Of a stretch of DNA of 64,000 bases, positions 37,925-54,000 are shown one piece after another. The notes beneath the pieces were generated by a model, which searched no databases, was not told the DNA's origin, and was given only the letters and a program-made list of their open reading frames with translations. Numbering within the stretch: the stretch's first letter is position 1; each line of letters begins with the position of its first letter. The DNA is taken from contig JAJEKB010000981.1 in NCBI GenBank assembly GCA_022393335.1, positions 247,483-311,482 on the forward strand. The letters are read 5' to 3'. This DNA comes from Macrotrachela quadricornifera (Eukaryota; Rotifera; Eurotatoria; Philodinida; Philodinidae). The position numbers were made by a program, and so were the translations under genes.

Positions 37925-40173
37925 TCACCTAGATGCTGGATGCCAATGTTTCATTCCTTCAAAATCATATAAATTTTCATAGGCTAACAAAAATTCATTT
38001 GTACGATTAAATTTATTTATTTTCATTTTCTTTTTTCCATCTGATGAATTAATATGTAATTCTTTTTCCATAGTTAAAATTAAAAACTGTTGCCATTGTT
38101 GTTGAACTGATTGTATTTCATTAAATAAAATTGAATCAAGTACTGCATCATCATCTAATAATTCTCTAGAATAGAATATATATATATATATATATATGTA
38201 AATATTTGTATGTAAAATAAACTTACGTATTTGATGCAATAGTTGAAGCAATTTTTTTCTTCTTTTTCTTTTTTATTGATTCATCTTTTGGACAAAGTAG
38301 TAAACCTTGTGAAGGTATTGGAAGAATTTCTTTTTCTGTTGATGATTTTTTTACCATAGGAATATCTAATATAAATATGAAACTTGAACGAAAAGTACGA
38401 AATAATGTTATGTTATCATGACCCAATATTATTATACAACGTTGTAAGATAAGAAAAACAAAATACTTTTTTTCAAAAGTATGAATAAAGAGAATTTATT
38501 GTAATATACTGCGTAATAAAGAAATCTTTCTTTTTTTTTGTTTTTTTATAATTAGAAAGCAGTAGTTTTTTGTGTCAAGTGGAAGACCATACTCATCGTT
38601 AAGATTAAATTATATTTTTAATGAATATTTACGTCGTTTTTTATGGTACAGGTATGTGTTTCTGTTCTCCTTTTCTTATTATAAAAGAAACCTTCTGAAT
38701 GCATAAAGGAGTATGTGTAAAATGTCAATATTTGTTTCGCTTCATTGAAGCGAAAAAGAAAAAAAAAGGGTCGGATATATAAGTATGTATTTTGAGTACA
38801 ATGAGGTTAAGAATGTAAAAAAACATTTTTGATTTTAGTTTGAATTAATTGTACTAACTTTTTATTATTGTTGTAATTGATTGTTTTTGTAATCGTTCAT
38901 TTAAATTTGAACGAAATTTATTTGATGATGATGGTTTTTGTTTATGTCTTTGTTCTTCATTTGCTAATAATTTTGCTTTTTGACGAGTAAGTTCTTCATC
39001 AAGTAAGTTTTTTTCACATTTTGAATTTTCAATTGATGAGATTATAGAGTTTGCTAAAGGAAAATAAAAAAAAAAAAACAAGATGATTTTGAGTTTTTAA
39101 AATATGAAAACATATAACATACGAGATATTTCAGTTTGTTTTTGTTCATTAGACCATGAGTGAGATTTAATTATTGATGAAGAAGAATGACAAGATTTTT
39201 TATTAGAAAATAAATTTTCATTATTTTTTCGTTTATAATTATTTTCTTGACTAATAAAAATATTTAGAAAATTTTATTTTGAATTAAACAAAAAAAAAAC
39301 CAATTGATATATTACTTTGTTGATATATTCGTATCAAATAACTTTATATGATAATGTGTATTATATGATGAAGAAAATGTTTTATTTTTATCTGACAATA
39401 TATCATCGAATGAAAAGAATTTTTTTCGAATTGGTAATGAATATGTTTTACAGCTATTATCGTTATTTATATCTGATGATGATATTCGATGATCAACATC
39501 AGATGTACATATAGATGATGAAGCATGTTCGAATGGCTAAAAACAAATAAGAAAAATTATTCTTGTAATGAATTATTGAATGATTTATAATGAATAGCAA
39601 GTTTTTATATTTATTCTTTCTTAATTCTTGAAATATTTCGTTTAAAATAGTGTATATGGTGGAACAGAACTTGATATATTTTTTTATTATGTTAGTTAAA
39701 GCAATTTAGGTTTGAATTTCATTTCATTAATGGCGTTAAGTGATTAGGACGAGTATGCTTATATACCTGGTTAGTGCGAAATGGATCAATATACAGAAAT
39801 AGGAAGGAAAGAAAAAAAGAATCATTACTCATTTTGCTTTATTGTATTATGTACTCGATTTTGAATAAAATATTTCAGAAAGTGAGAAGGAATAAATGTA
39901 AAAATCGATTATTCATTATGAATTATCTGATATAATAATTACTTGTATTCGTTCATCAATATCAGTTGTTGTTGATGTTATTCTTAAATCTTGATCAAGT
40001 GCAATTTGTTTTTTATCAAATAATCCAATACCAGGTTGATAAACAAATGATAATTGTTCTTTATCATTAATTGTTGTTGTTGATGATGATGATGATGATA
40101 ATGGTATAGGCCAATTCGATTGTGATGGCTGTATAATATTAGCCGATGATATTGAAGGCGGATCACACCACAT
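37925..40173 (-). CDS. Unknown Ser/Lys-rich protein between the two Smads
   Basis: Six exons: 39943-40173, 39316-39536, 39123-39250, 38859-39053, 38227-38365, 37925-38165; every junction is GT-AG and in phase, giving 384 aa from the first Met. The frame continues upstream to an acceptor at about 40190 (YEYLMWCDPP), so another 5' exon may exist. The protein is mostly disordered: Ser/Thr runs (residues 25-33), a charged helical segment (LLDEELTRQKAKLLANEEQR), a poly-Lys stretch (KKKKKKK) and a better-folded C-terminus (ELLDDDAVLDSILFNEIQSV...NRTNEFLLAYENLYDFEGMK). No domain is recognised. The basic runs could be nuclear localisation signals. Its neighbours are unrelated, so context gives no function. 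Confidence 0.65.
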
Positions 40174-40362
40174 TAAATATTCATATCTTAAAAAAAAAGA
40201 AAAACAAATATCAATAACTTCTTATTTATTTTTTCTTTTTTAAAACGAATTAAGATGTTACAAAATCGTTTTTTTTTAATTTCTTATCCATCAACACAAC
40301 AAATAATTATTTCAACAAAACAATTAATGATAAAATAATGGTTATTTGTAATGTTGAATATA

Positions 40363-40683
40363 TTAATAATTGATGACTTGATTTTTCTTCTTTTTTTCTG
40401 CACCTAATTCGAAATGTTTTGTTCTTTTAATAGCTAATTGTTTTTTGAATTTACATTCCGTACATTCCATACGTAAAACAATTTTTTTTGTTGTTTTAGC
40501 TTTTTTATGAAAAACAGGTTTCTTTTGTCCACCATAACCTTTTTGTTTCATATCATAACGTCGTTTACCTTGAGCATGAACACTATCCTTGCCTTTTTTG
40601 TATTGTGATACTTTATGTAAAGTATGTTTTTTGCAATTTTTGCCTTTGCAAAATGTACGACGAGTTTTTGGTACGTTAACCAT
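40363..40683 (-). CDS. RPL36A: 60S ribosomal protein eL42 (L36a/L44)
   Basis: Single coding exon of 106 aa. [59 protein letters not shown] and [13 protein letters not shown] are almost identical to animal eL42. Two zinc-binding Cys pairs (CKGKNC and CTEC) are present, as is the Pro in KKPVFHKK that determines cycloheximide sensitivity in yeasts. The protein sits at the ribosomal E site. A pyrimidine-rich TTTCTTTTTAG acceptor 35 nt upstream of the ATG indicates a 5' UTR intron or a trans-splice site. Confidence 0.97.
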   Translation of the reverse strand: MVNVPKTRRTFCKGKNCKKHTLHKVSQYKKGKDSVHAQGKRRYDMKQKGYGGQKKPVFHKKAKTTKKIVLRMECTECKFKKQLAIKRTKHFELGAEKKKKNQVINY

Positions 40684-40922
40684 TTTTTTTCTTTTCTTGA
40701 TGGAGAAGAAATCAAATCTAAAAAGAAATATTATTTGAATAATGTTAGTATCGTATGTTTTTTTTTTTGTTGTTGTTGTTTTTTTATATATACAAAATGT
40801 TAATGATAAATAAATCAATGAAAACAAACAAATACAAGACTAAAAACAGACGACAGATACAAATATATAAATGTCAAAATATCTGACAGAAGACATTTGT
40901 TTTTTTTTTGTTTCATTTCATT

Positions 40923-43429
<2,507 letters not shown>

Positions 43430-44247
43430 GAATCTATCAAATCATATAAAGGAAAAAAAATTTATTTTCAAAAAAAACAAAAAAAAAACAACAATTGAAA
43501 AAAAAGGGAGAAGATTGTCGGCATCTTGATATGATTTATTATGTTAACCTCTACTTATTTGTATATAAGGTCAATAAATAATTTTTAAATAAAAAGAAAA
43601 GTTTCTTTTACAGAAAAATATTTCTTAAATAAAAAAAAGATTTTGTTTTTTGAAAGAAAAAATTTTTTTTATTTTGAAGTTTATTTATTTAATAGATGGG
43701 AGTTCTATTTGACATCGAAATGAAGGATAGAATAAGTCATTTCTATTGGTTTAATTTTTTAACCAATTAAATAAATGATTACATTTTTAGTCATATTGAG
43801 ACTATTATTGAATATTTGATTTTTAGATTCAATTCGATTAATGTATTCATTTTTGAATTTTTTATTTATATTTTTTAAAATATAAATAAGTATGAATTTC
43901 ATATGTAGATAACTTTTGATTTAAGTAAGATTGATTTCATAGTTTTATTAAAATCTATAATAAGATAAACATTTCGAATGTTTAATGCCAAATAACATTT
44001 TCAGTATTTATTTACTTTAGAAATAACCTTCACCCTTACCCATTTCAAGATAATGTATTTTACATATGAATTAGAAAGAGTTCTCTGTTGAATATAAATT
44101 AGAATTATAAGATACTATCAAAGATATTTATCGAGAAATAAGTTTATTATCAGATTATATTATTTTTCGTTTATTTTTTTTTAGATAAATAAAAAATAAT
44201 ATAAAATCTCTTCTATTTAATGATATTAATGTCAAATATATAATCGA
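43430..44247. other. Intergenic, no gene seen
   Basis: About 820 bp, very AT-rich, upstream of the Smad2/3-like gene and downstream of the MAPEG gene. A GATAG acceptor-like site lies just above the Smad ATG. No exon or repeat was recognised. Confidence 0.6.
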
Positions 44248-44826
44248 TTAGATTAGATTAGCTACGTCAATTGTTAGAATAATAGCTAGATCGAGTGTAA
44301 TAGCACCTAATACAAGAATTGAAAATAAGAAGCCAATTATTCTTGCATAACTATTACGAAAAATTAAACCAAAAGTATGAATATAACGAGCAACAACAAA
44401 AATACATCCATAAACGATTTGTCTTGTTGTTGTAGCTTCAAATATATAAATATAAGCAAGAAAAAATATGAGAAAATATGTTACATATTCCGATTCATTT
44501 TCTAATACTTTTCCAATTCGATTTGTTGCACTCCAATCATCTTTTTTAACTAAATAATTCGATTTATGAGTACTACTTTGATTAGTTATTCGACGTTGTC
44601 GTCCAAATATAGTTGCATCTTCAGGAATATATACTTGTTTATCTGTTAGACGAAATATTGTTAATATAATTGATAATATAATATTTTTCCATATGAGAGC
44701 AACAGATATCCAAGCAAAAACGCACCATTTATTTATTAGATTATCATCGAACGGTATACCCATTAGAATTGAATATGAAAGAATGTGTAGGAGAATGAGA
44801 GAATAAATAGAAATTGTTTTAGTCAA
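44248..44826 (-). CDS. MAPEG-family protein (microsomal glutathione S-transferase 1-like)
   Basis: Intronless frame of 192 aa with four membrane helices: about 34-60, 112-129, 131-148 and 160-190. MAPEG proteins conjugate glutathione or make eicosanoids in ER membranes. Family features are the helix-1 block VFAWISVALIWKNIILSIIL followed by FRLTDKQVYIPEDATIFGR, as in MGST1 (RLTRKVF-NPED---FG), and a second block NRIGKVLENESEYVTYFLIFF in the position of the family R-----LENE--P-F motif. The final YIHTFGLIFRNSYARIIGFLF matches the MAPEG R-HT--------R---FL motif. Extra Ser/Thr residues sit in the loop (RRITNQSSTHKSNYLVKKDD). It starts head to head with VPS13B, 256 bp away. Confidence 0.8.
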   Translation of the reverse strand: MTKTISIYSLILLHILSYSILMGIPFDDNLINKWCVFAWISVALIWKNIILSIILTIFRLTDKQVYIPEDATIFGRQRRITNQSSTHKSNYLVKKDDWSATNRIGKVLENESEYVTYFLIFFLAYIYIFEATTTRQIVYGCIFVVARYIHTFGLIFRNSYARIIGFLFSILVLGAITLDLAIILTIDVANLI

Positions 44827-45082
44827 TATTTAATGATTAGATATTTTTATCTAGCATTTTTTTAAGAAGATTTTTTTTATTATAGATATCTTTAATAGAA
44901 ATGTACTTAAGTAACGAGGTATATTTAATAATATTCTTTAGATAAAAATAATAAATCAAAGATTATTAGATATTTTCAAGGTTAAAATTGATTTAAATTG
45001 TAAAATAAAAAAGAAATAATAAATAATAATTAAATTAATATAAAAAAATTTATTTTATAGATGTTGATTTTAGGTGTAAAAT
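44827..45082. promoter_or_regulatory. Putative bidirectional promoter, MAPEG / VPS13B
   Basis: 256 bp between two divergent start codons. It is strongly AT-rich. Two acceptor-like sites, TTTTATAG at 45060 and GATTTTAG at 45073, lie 22 and 9 nt before the VPS13B ATG. No core-promoter motif was identified. Confidence 0.4.
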
Positions 45083-48000
45083 ATGTTCAAACTTGAATCA
45101 TATATAACACCATGGCTTCTGTCTTATATTGATCAATATGTAAAATTAAGACGTGAAGATTTTCAATTATCTTTATGGGGTGGTGATGTTGTTTTTTATA
45201 ATCTTGAATTACGTTTAGCTAATATACAAAAATTAGTTCCAACACTTCCAATTATATTTCAAAGTGGAATTATACATGAATTACGTATTCATATACCATG
45301 GATTCGAATAAATTCTGAACCAATTGTTGTAACAATAAATCAAATTGAACTTGTTATTGTTTTAAATAAAGAATGTACAACAACAAATGATTCTCCATTA
45401 TCATTTCCAAATGAAATTGATTCTGATCATATACTTATACAACAACAACAACCAACAACACCTGAACAATCAAATTATGTTCAAACTGTACTTTCACGTA
45501 TACTTAATAATGTACATATTATTGTTAATAATTTAATTATAAAATTTATTGAAGAAGATATTGTTATATCATTATCATCACGTACAGCACAATGTTATGC
45601 TGTTAATCAAAATTGGGTAAAATCATTTATTGAATTAACACAACAAGATTTATCATTAAGACGTTTAATAACATTACCTGATTTAACATTATGTTTAGAT
45701 AAACGTGATTTAAATGGAAAAGTTCATCGTTATGAAGTTCCATTATTATCACGTTGTTCATTTGAATGTCGATTACAAATGTTTTATTCAAGTGTTTATC
45801 AACAATTAAATACAAAACCGATACAAACACGTTTAAGTTTTAATTGTGCTAATATTGAAGTATCAATTGTTGATAATCAATTATCAATGATTATGCGTTT
45901 AACAGAAATTATTATGTTACTTATTGATCAACAAATGCATTCTTCAAATGAAAATAATCATACAAAAGAACCAAAAATGATTGTATCTAATGGATCAACA
46001 TCATCATCATCATCAACTATATTGCCACTTCCACCTCCACCTTCACCATCTCCACCACCATCACCAATACCACCACCACCGCCACTATCGGTACCATCAC
46101 TTTTACCTGTGATAGAATCATCAGAAAATAAAACAATTACTTCGGATAATACCCAATCAGGTTGGGTTTCATGGGCATGGTCTTATGTACCATCTGTGAC
46201 ATCACTTTTTGCTGAAGATGATCCTCCAACAGATATGAATAATCCAAATAATAATAATGTATCTAATGAACAAGAAGTAACTAAAGAAAGTCGATTAGAT
46301 GAACAACATATTTTAACAGCAACTAATAGTACTAATCATACTCCAACACCTCTTCTTTTTGCTGGAATTGATTTAGATCGAATTAGTTTACAATATAAAG
46401 TAAAAATTTTATTATTAATTAAATTTAATTAACATACTGTTTTTTTTTCTAGGTTACAAAATCAAATGGAGATAAATCTTCTTTAGTTTCATTTATTGGA
46501 TTTATTGTTAAAAAAGCAAGTAAGTATCAAATTAAGCAATAAAAATTGATATATGGATGAATTTATTAGTATCCAAATATTTGAAAGAAAAAAATATATC
46601 TCGACTACCATATTTTGAAAATAAGAATGTTTTGGAAGTTATGCTAGTCTATTACTCTTTTTTCTTTGGACAAAATATAAGATTTAAGTATTGCACTGAT
46701 CTGAGAAATTTATTTCCTCTTCAGTAGTTTAGGTATAATTCATAGAGTTGTTTTCGACCAGACCTATTTTTTTTGTCTATTTTTCGCCTAACTAAAATAA
46801 AAAAAAAATTATTTGAATAATAGACAAAAATAATCTCGTATTTTATTTAGATATTATTGTTGAGCGTTATAAACCAACAAGTACAACAGCTCTTGATGGT
46901 CAATCTGTTGTTTCTCGTGTACGTAAAGTAAAAGTATCAACATCAAAAATGTCTTTAATGTGGGATGAACGATTATGTTTATCATTATCTGATGTTCATT
47001 TTACATTACATTATGATCGTCATGTACGTATGACACGTTTTTCTTTAATTATAAATGATTTACATGCACGATTAAACAATAATTTACTTATATATCCATG
47101 TCAAGCCACATTAAAACTTGATCATCACCGAACATATTCATTACTTCATTTAGAATTTTCATCATTAACTGGCAAATTTGATTTGAATGTTTTAGCTTAT
47201 TTAATAACAGTAATTAATCAAATTCGAGCAATAGTTGATATGTCTATATTAATATTTCGTCCATCAAAAATACTTGATCATATTGATGATGATATTATAT
47301 CAGTTGATGATTTAAGAAATAGTTCAATGAAATGTGTATTTCAACCATCAAATGATTTACCAAATACGAATGAAATTGTTTTTACAACAAATAATCATAA
47401 TTTAGCATCTTGTATGACATGGAAATATCCACAACGAAGATCAATACTTAAATGTCATATACTTCCATTACCATTTGATGATGATCTTGTTGGAGTTGTT
47501 ATGCCACACAGAACAAAAACGGTAAAAAGATAAAAAAAACAAATATTGAATAAATTTTCATAGATTAATTTTAAATGAAATAATTTAAACGGATAAGTTT
47601 TAAACTTTCAAAATAGTTTATTTACGAATATGAAGGATTTTTCAACTTACCAATTTCATATAAAGATTGTTTGAAAAGTGTTAATTTTTATTGGTTTTTT
47701 TGTTTGTATTTAACAAACGTCAATTCTTTGCAACTTTGATAGATTATTGTAGTGTCTTACAGAAAAAAGTCTCCCACTGATTCATGCTGTTTCCAATAAT
47801 ACTTTGCTCATATGTTGGAATCATGCTTCTGAAAAAAATTCTAAGAAGTTTTAAACTAACAAGCATTTTTTGCCAAGATTATGACAATTTTATTGGTTCT
47901 TTTGACTTAGCACAAGATATTTTTAGGAAAATCGAACAATAAAATTTCAATTTGAAATGTTGCATATATTATACTTCTTATAACCTTTAGAACAGTCTAG

Positions 48001-51000
48001 AAATATTATGGAAAAAAGTGCCTTTTTCTTGTATTGGAGACCAACCTTGTTCATACTCTTAGTTGTAAGTAACTTTGCGAAATAAAAAGAAAAGATATAT
48101 TAGATTATCAATGTAGGTGTATATAATTGTCGTATCGATCCTTAGTCATTTTAATAATACCCATATTTTATATATTATTTGTCGAAGTAAACAAACACTA
48201 AATTTCTCTCGTATTTGTGATCTCTAGTAATATTTAAAGGTCTAATGCATCCTTTATTTAGAGTCTAGATTGTTCGAAAAACTAAAATTTTCTAATTTTT
48301 TTACTACTTCTTTTTGGTACCATAGTACGGATGAATTTCACATTTCTATGCCATTATTAGCAGACGAAGAAACAGAAATATATTCGTAAGAAAAAGATTA
48401 ATAAAAGAAAAGATTTAATACTGTAAATATAAAAATAAAACAAAATATTTTATATATAGGTTGAATGTCTAATGCAATATTGGCATTTTGGTACAAAACA
48501 ATTTGTAACTTGGCAAACATTTGATTTATCTGATGGTCAAGCATTATTTCTTGATTTTAGTAATGATCTTGGTCAAAATCCATATTCAGAAATGTGGCGT
48601 ATTGTTTTGGTTAATGCATCATCTATTATAAATCAAGCAAATTCTCTTGCTGCATCAACACGTATTGATTCATTACAAAGTCAACGTTATGAACCATCAA
48701 TTGAAATGACTATTAAAGTTCCAAATATTCGTTTATTTTTTATGATAGATCCACAGGTTTATAGTTTATTTGCAATCTTAACAAAACAAAAAACAAAATT
48801 CTTTTGTTTTTTTATTTAGAAAGAAAATTCTTCAATAAAATTTCAATCAATATTTAATGGATGTAAACATGATGCTGTGACATTAAGTTTAGATAATGTA
48901 TCATTTGACTATAGTCAACGTCTTGAAACAAAATTAATTAGTATTGAAACAATTTTATCACTTGAAACATTAGAATATCGTTTTTTAACAAAACGTTCAT
49001 GTATTGAACCAGCATTAATTAATCTTGATCTATTTATTGATATGTCAAAATCAAGTATATCAACTAATACATCAGATATATTTGATTTAAATAATGGAAA
49101 ATATAATCAATTATTTCGTTCATCAAAAACTTCAATTGTTTATCAATTACATTTTGATATTGATCATATTAATATTAGATTAAGTCAATCATTATGTCAT
49201 TTAATTAATATTATTTATCAACATTGGATTCGATCTGATATGATTAAAGTCTTAGATTTAAATATACCAATACAGCAAGGTAAATGTATGTGATAAATAG
49301 CATTAGAAAGTTTTTATTTATACGGATAAATTTTATATGTACCATTCAAAGTTATCATTTTTAATTAGGATATACAAATCAGTTTCCTTAATCAGTGTAT
49401 CTCTTTTACTGTTTTAATGAGTTGCTTTTTTTTGTGATATTCAGATCAGTTAGATCTTGTGCTTTCGTTTAAAGATATTTGCTTTAACATAGTGTTGCGA
49501 AAAAGAATTCTGATCATGACAAGTCCGATGTTTGGAAATCTCATGAAATCAATCTATTTTTTAAACGATGGCTGATAAACTGAAAGTCGCAAACCAATAT
49601 CATGAAGTTTTTGACCGTCAAACTTGACACTATTAAACTTCAGTTTGTAGTAATACAACGAAACAAATATATACACACGATAGTCTAGGATCTCAACGAT
49701 CTAAAACTCAAAGTGACTGACTGATTGAGTACTATTGATTTCATAATGCTTTTTATCAGTTAACAAAAAATTTAATTGATTAAATTTACATCTATTATGA
49801 AGTTTTGAAATAAGCTGTAATTAATATTTTATTCTTTTGTTTTTTTTTACTTTAGTTTTATCTTTAACTCAGGATGATAATCCATTTTATTATACTTATT
49901 ATCTATTTACAAATCATTTAAATTGTTCTATTGGATTAAAACAATATAATACAACTGATAATTTTCTCGTTCTTCCTTCATCACAAACAACAGATTTTTT
50001 CTGGTCACAATTAAATACAAATGAAATGTTAATACAATTTTCACTTGAAAATTTCTCAATTGATCCATTTTATTCTTCACCAACAAATATTCATCATTCT
50101 GATAATAATATTAAACATATCGTTCAATTTGAAAATAGTCCACATTCATTTTATTTACAAATTCATTATGATGAACATGAAATTCGTCGTCATATACATA
50201 TTATTGGAAAATTAATTCTTAAAAATCTTTCAAATATTGATTTAAATATAAAACTTTATTTAAATGTCGGTTCAAGACAAATTGATTTATTTATATCAAA
50301 AACTGATTCATATTTAAGTTGTTTACAAACAATTGATGATATTGAATATATTCAATGGAATTCATCAATTAAATATTCAATTGATCAATTAAATCAAGAT
50401 GGAATTATTTCAACAAGTAATGAACAATCTTTATGGATACATTTATTTCAATCTGATAATTTAACTTGTTTAATATTTACACCAATTATTATTTATCGTT
50501 CATATTTAACACAAACAGTTTTAGTACATTTAAATAAAGATAAATCATTTATACTTGATTCAAATAGTTCATATACATATTATTATAATTTTAATTTCGA
50601 TAATATAAATCATGTATATGAACATCATTTACAACAAGTTGATGCTGATCAATTAACAGAAACTGTATTTCAATTAAATAAACAATCTTATTTATCAATA
50701 GATAATATTGAAAATATTCATCATGATAATTTAACATTAATTGATTATTTATTACAAATAAAAGTACCTTATTCATTACAATTAAATCAACAAGATCAAA
50801 CATATTCGATTATTGATCTTCTTCGACAAAGACATTTAAAAACTAAACAAACAGATAATGATATTCCGATACCATTAATTGATCAAACAAATGAAATATT
50901 AAATACATCACTTGTACCTACTATTGGTGCTAATGGTCCAGGTATGCATGAACCACAAGTTACATTCCAAACAAAAAAAAATAATAATTGTATGTATTCA

Positions 51001-54000
51001 TTGTGAAATATTTATGTATGGAAGAATACTCCAGAAATTTTAAGACGTTTATAAAAGTCACGTTTCTTGCATTCAATAAAACAAAAAATCTTTAAATATA
51101 TTACATTTTACGTAGTTCCAGACCTATAGGTTCTATTATGAATGAGAATCATTAACGACACTATCATGTACTATTTTTTCACTTTTTCTATTATTTATTT
51201 TGACAAAATTTAATATAAAACTGTTCAATAATCTTCAGCTTCTAGTGATGCATACTTAGAGTTAATAAGATAAGAGGATAGTGATCGTCGTAAGGAAACT
51301 ATTTTCCTGATGATGAATATGTAAAATTCGTTTGAACTATTCCAGCAGATAAAACAGATGAAAAATTAGGTAGTTTATAAAATGTTATTTTTTTCAGATG
51401 AATTAGGTCATAAGTAAAGAGATGAATTTTAGTATCATTAAACGTGGTTCTATCAACAGAACTGAATCATTAAATTGTTTTGTAGAACTAATTGATATTG
51501 AGTCTATAGAAATTTATGAAAGAAAAATTATTAGGACAATAATACAGTAATATAGACCAAGTGAAAAAATGATATTAAAATGGACTGTAACAAATTTAGT
51601 GTTTTACTATGCCAATAAATGATGGATAAAATACTGGTACGATTAAAATTAATGATTGATCAAGCTGGTAATCAACCAGAAGAACGTTGATAACTACTGT
51701 TCTATATTTCTTTTCATTTTCAATAGTTATATTTTTTTAAAATAATAACTAAGGTAATCAGGAAAATTGGCAGATTAGCTCATGATTGTATTCTTACTGG
51801 TTCTTATCTATAGTGTACTTATAGAGCTGGTGGCTTGTATTTATTTAGTACTTAATTTGTTTAATAATCTATTAAAATTTTAAAGACTTTAGTTTTGTTG
51901 AATGGAAGAATGATGAATTTTAATAACATTTTAGACTTTCGAGTGTATCCTTCATTTATATATGTATTAATGAAAGTAAAGATAAACAAGGAAATAGGTT
52001 CTGTTTTTGATACGATCATTAATATTTTCAATATCATTTCAAACTAAAAAAAAAACTTTTTTTCTACAAAATATAATCTCTTTTTTTGTTCTTAAATTTT
52101 AGTAATGAATTCAACAAATATAACAACAAATTCTATTGATTGTCGTATTGAACCTATTCGTCTATATTCTCATTTAAATACGATTTTAATTCAATTAAAA
52201 CCTTCTACATTAATAAATAATTTAACTCCTTTTAATTTCCATTTATATGCTAATGCTGGACATGATCATATATATATTCAGTCCGAATATTTAACTTGTC
52301 TTTCAAAATTAGAATATAGTCAAATTCAATTTGTTCTTATTGATCCTCATGATGGTGAACATATTCAATGTCAAACAATTGATTTATTATTTCGAAATAT
52401 TCCAATGATTAATTCATCATCTATACTTAATAATCGTTTATATGCAAATGGTTCAATTGATTTATATTTTATAAAATCATCAAATAATGATTATTTTATA
52501 TTCCATATAAAACATGAATATCTTGATCGTACACATATATTTACAATTGAATCAAAATATAAATTTTTTAATCAAACAAATCAATCATTATTATGTTATG
52601 TATTACCAATATCAAAACAACAATATACAATTGATTATCCATTCAATTGTTTAAAAATAAGTTCAAATAAAAAAATGAATTTATATCGTTTTCAAGGTGT
52701 ACCATCAACAGATATTATTTATTATTTAGTATTTCAAATTGATACAATTGAAAAACAATATTTATCTAAACCAATTAAATTAAGTTCATTAATAGATGAA
52801 AATGAAAATCAACAATGTTTTTGTTTATTTGAAAAAGATGAACAAACCAAGTAAATACAAAAAAAAAAATTATTTATTTTTTTATTTTTTTTTGTTCTTG
52901 ATTTTCTAGAACAAAATCATCATCATTTCAAAGCTTACGTAGTGAATTATATTCAGTTAATCAAATATTAAAAACTCCAACAAATCAAATAGAAATTTCA
53001 ATTAATTCAAATCCATCATGGGCATTTTTACAAGTAATTAATGCTTGTTCATGTCCATTATTATGTCGATTAGAAAATATTTCATCTATTTCACATATAA
53101 TACCATCATTTTCATCAACACTTATTGGAATTGATTCATCAGAATCATTATCAATAAATAATAATAATAATAATCTACAAAATTTAATGAATGGTTCAAG
53201 ATTTTATTTATCAAAATTTTCATTACATGATAATTCAGATAATCTTATACAATTAATAACAAATTATTTTCAACAAATTACAACGAAAAATATACAATGG
53301 AGTAGACCAGTTAAAATTGATCCACAATTAGAAGATGTTTTTTTACCAATACCTGGTAAAGAAAATTGTTTTATTTTTAATGAAAATCATATCTTTAAAA
53401 ATTCTTTGTTTGATATATTTCTAACTATATAATGAAGAGTATTTATTACGTTATGAAGATTTTTGTAGTAAAATAGGAAATAATGATGTCATCTGAATTG
53501 GGATAAGTTTGTGTCTCTATTTGGCCTATCCCATCTTCATTGCTTCCAGATTTGACTCATAATAAAATAAATAGATTTTGAATTCCTTGCAAATCATACT
53601 GGTCACTTTTGTAGACTATGAATTTCTCTCTCTCCAGTAGTGTATGTAGATATTATCCACTTCTATTGTGAGAGGACGAATTTTTGATTGATTCTGTACG
53701 GTGTAGATTGTGGTATTAGCTAAACGGGAGTCAAGAAACTGTAGACTAGAATTAAAGCTCATTTTTTTACGATACACAGCAGAATTTGATATTATATACA
53801 CTATTGAACAGAAGAATTGTTATATTAAAAATTCACATACGTCCTGTTCGATGCTCAAAAATCACTATGAAAATTAAAGTTATTTTTGTTCTTTTAAAAA
53901 ATCTTACATAGTAACACAAGAAGAATAACGAACATATCTACAAAAAAAAACGATTAATGTGACAAATTTTTAATATAGATACCATTCATCAAAATCATTA

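Noticed and set aside
40262..40291. Candidate first exon (MDKKLKKNDF) for the unknown gene at 37925-40173
   Set aside because: Splicing to the next acceptor gives a frame mismatch and an immediate stop.
48326..48385. Possible extra VPS13B exon (TDEFHISMPLLADEETEIYS)
   Set aside because: It has an acceptor and donor but enters and leaves in phase 2, while the neighbouring exons meet in phase 0; direct joining gives a good VPS13B sequence. Could still be a cryptic exon.
51422..51550. Short coding-like frame inside a VPS13B intron
   Set aside because: 43 codons on the plus strand without splice sites in phase with flanking exons and without recognisable homology.
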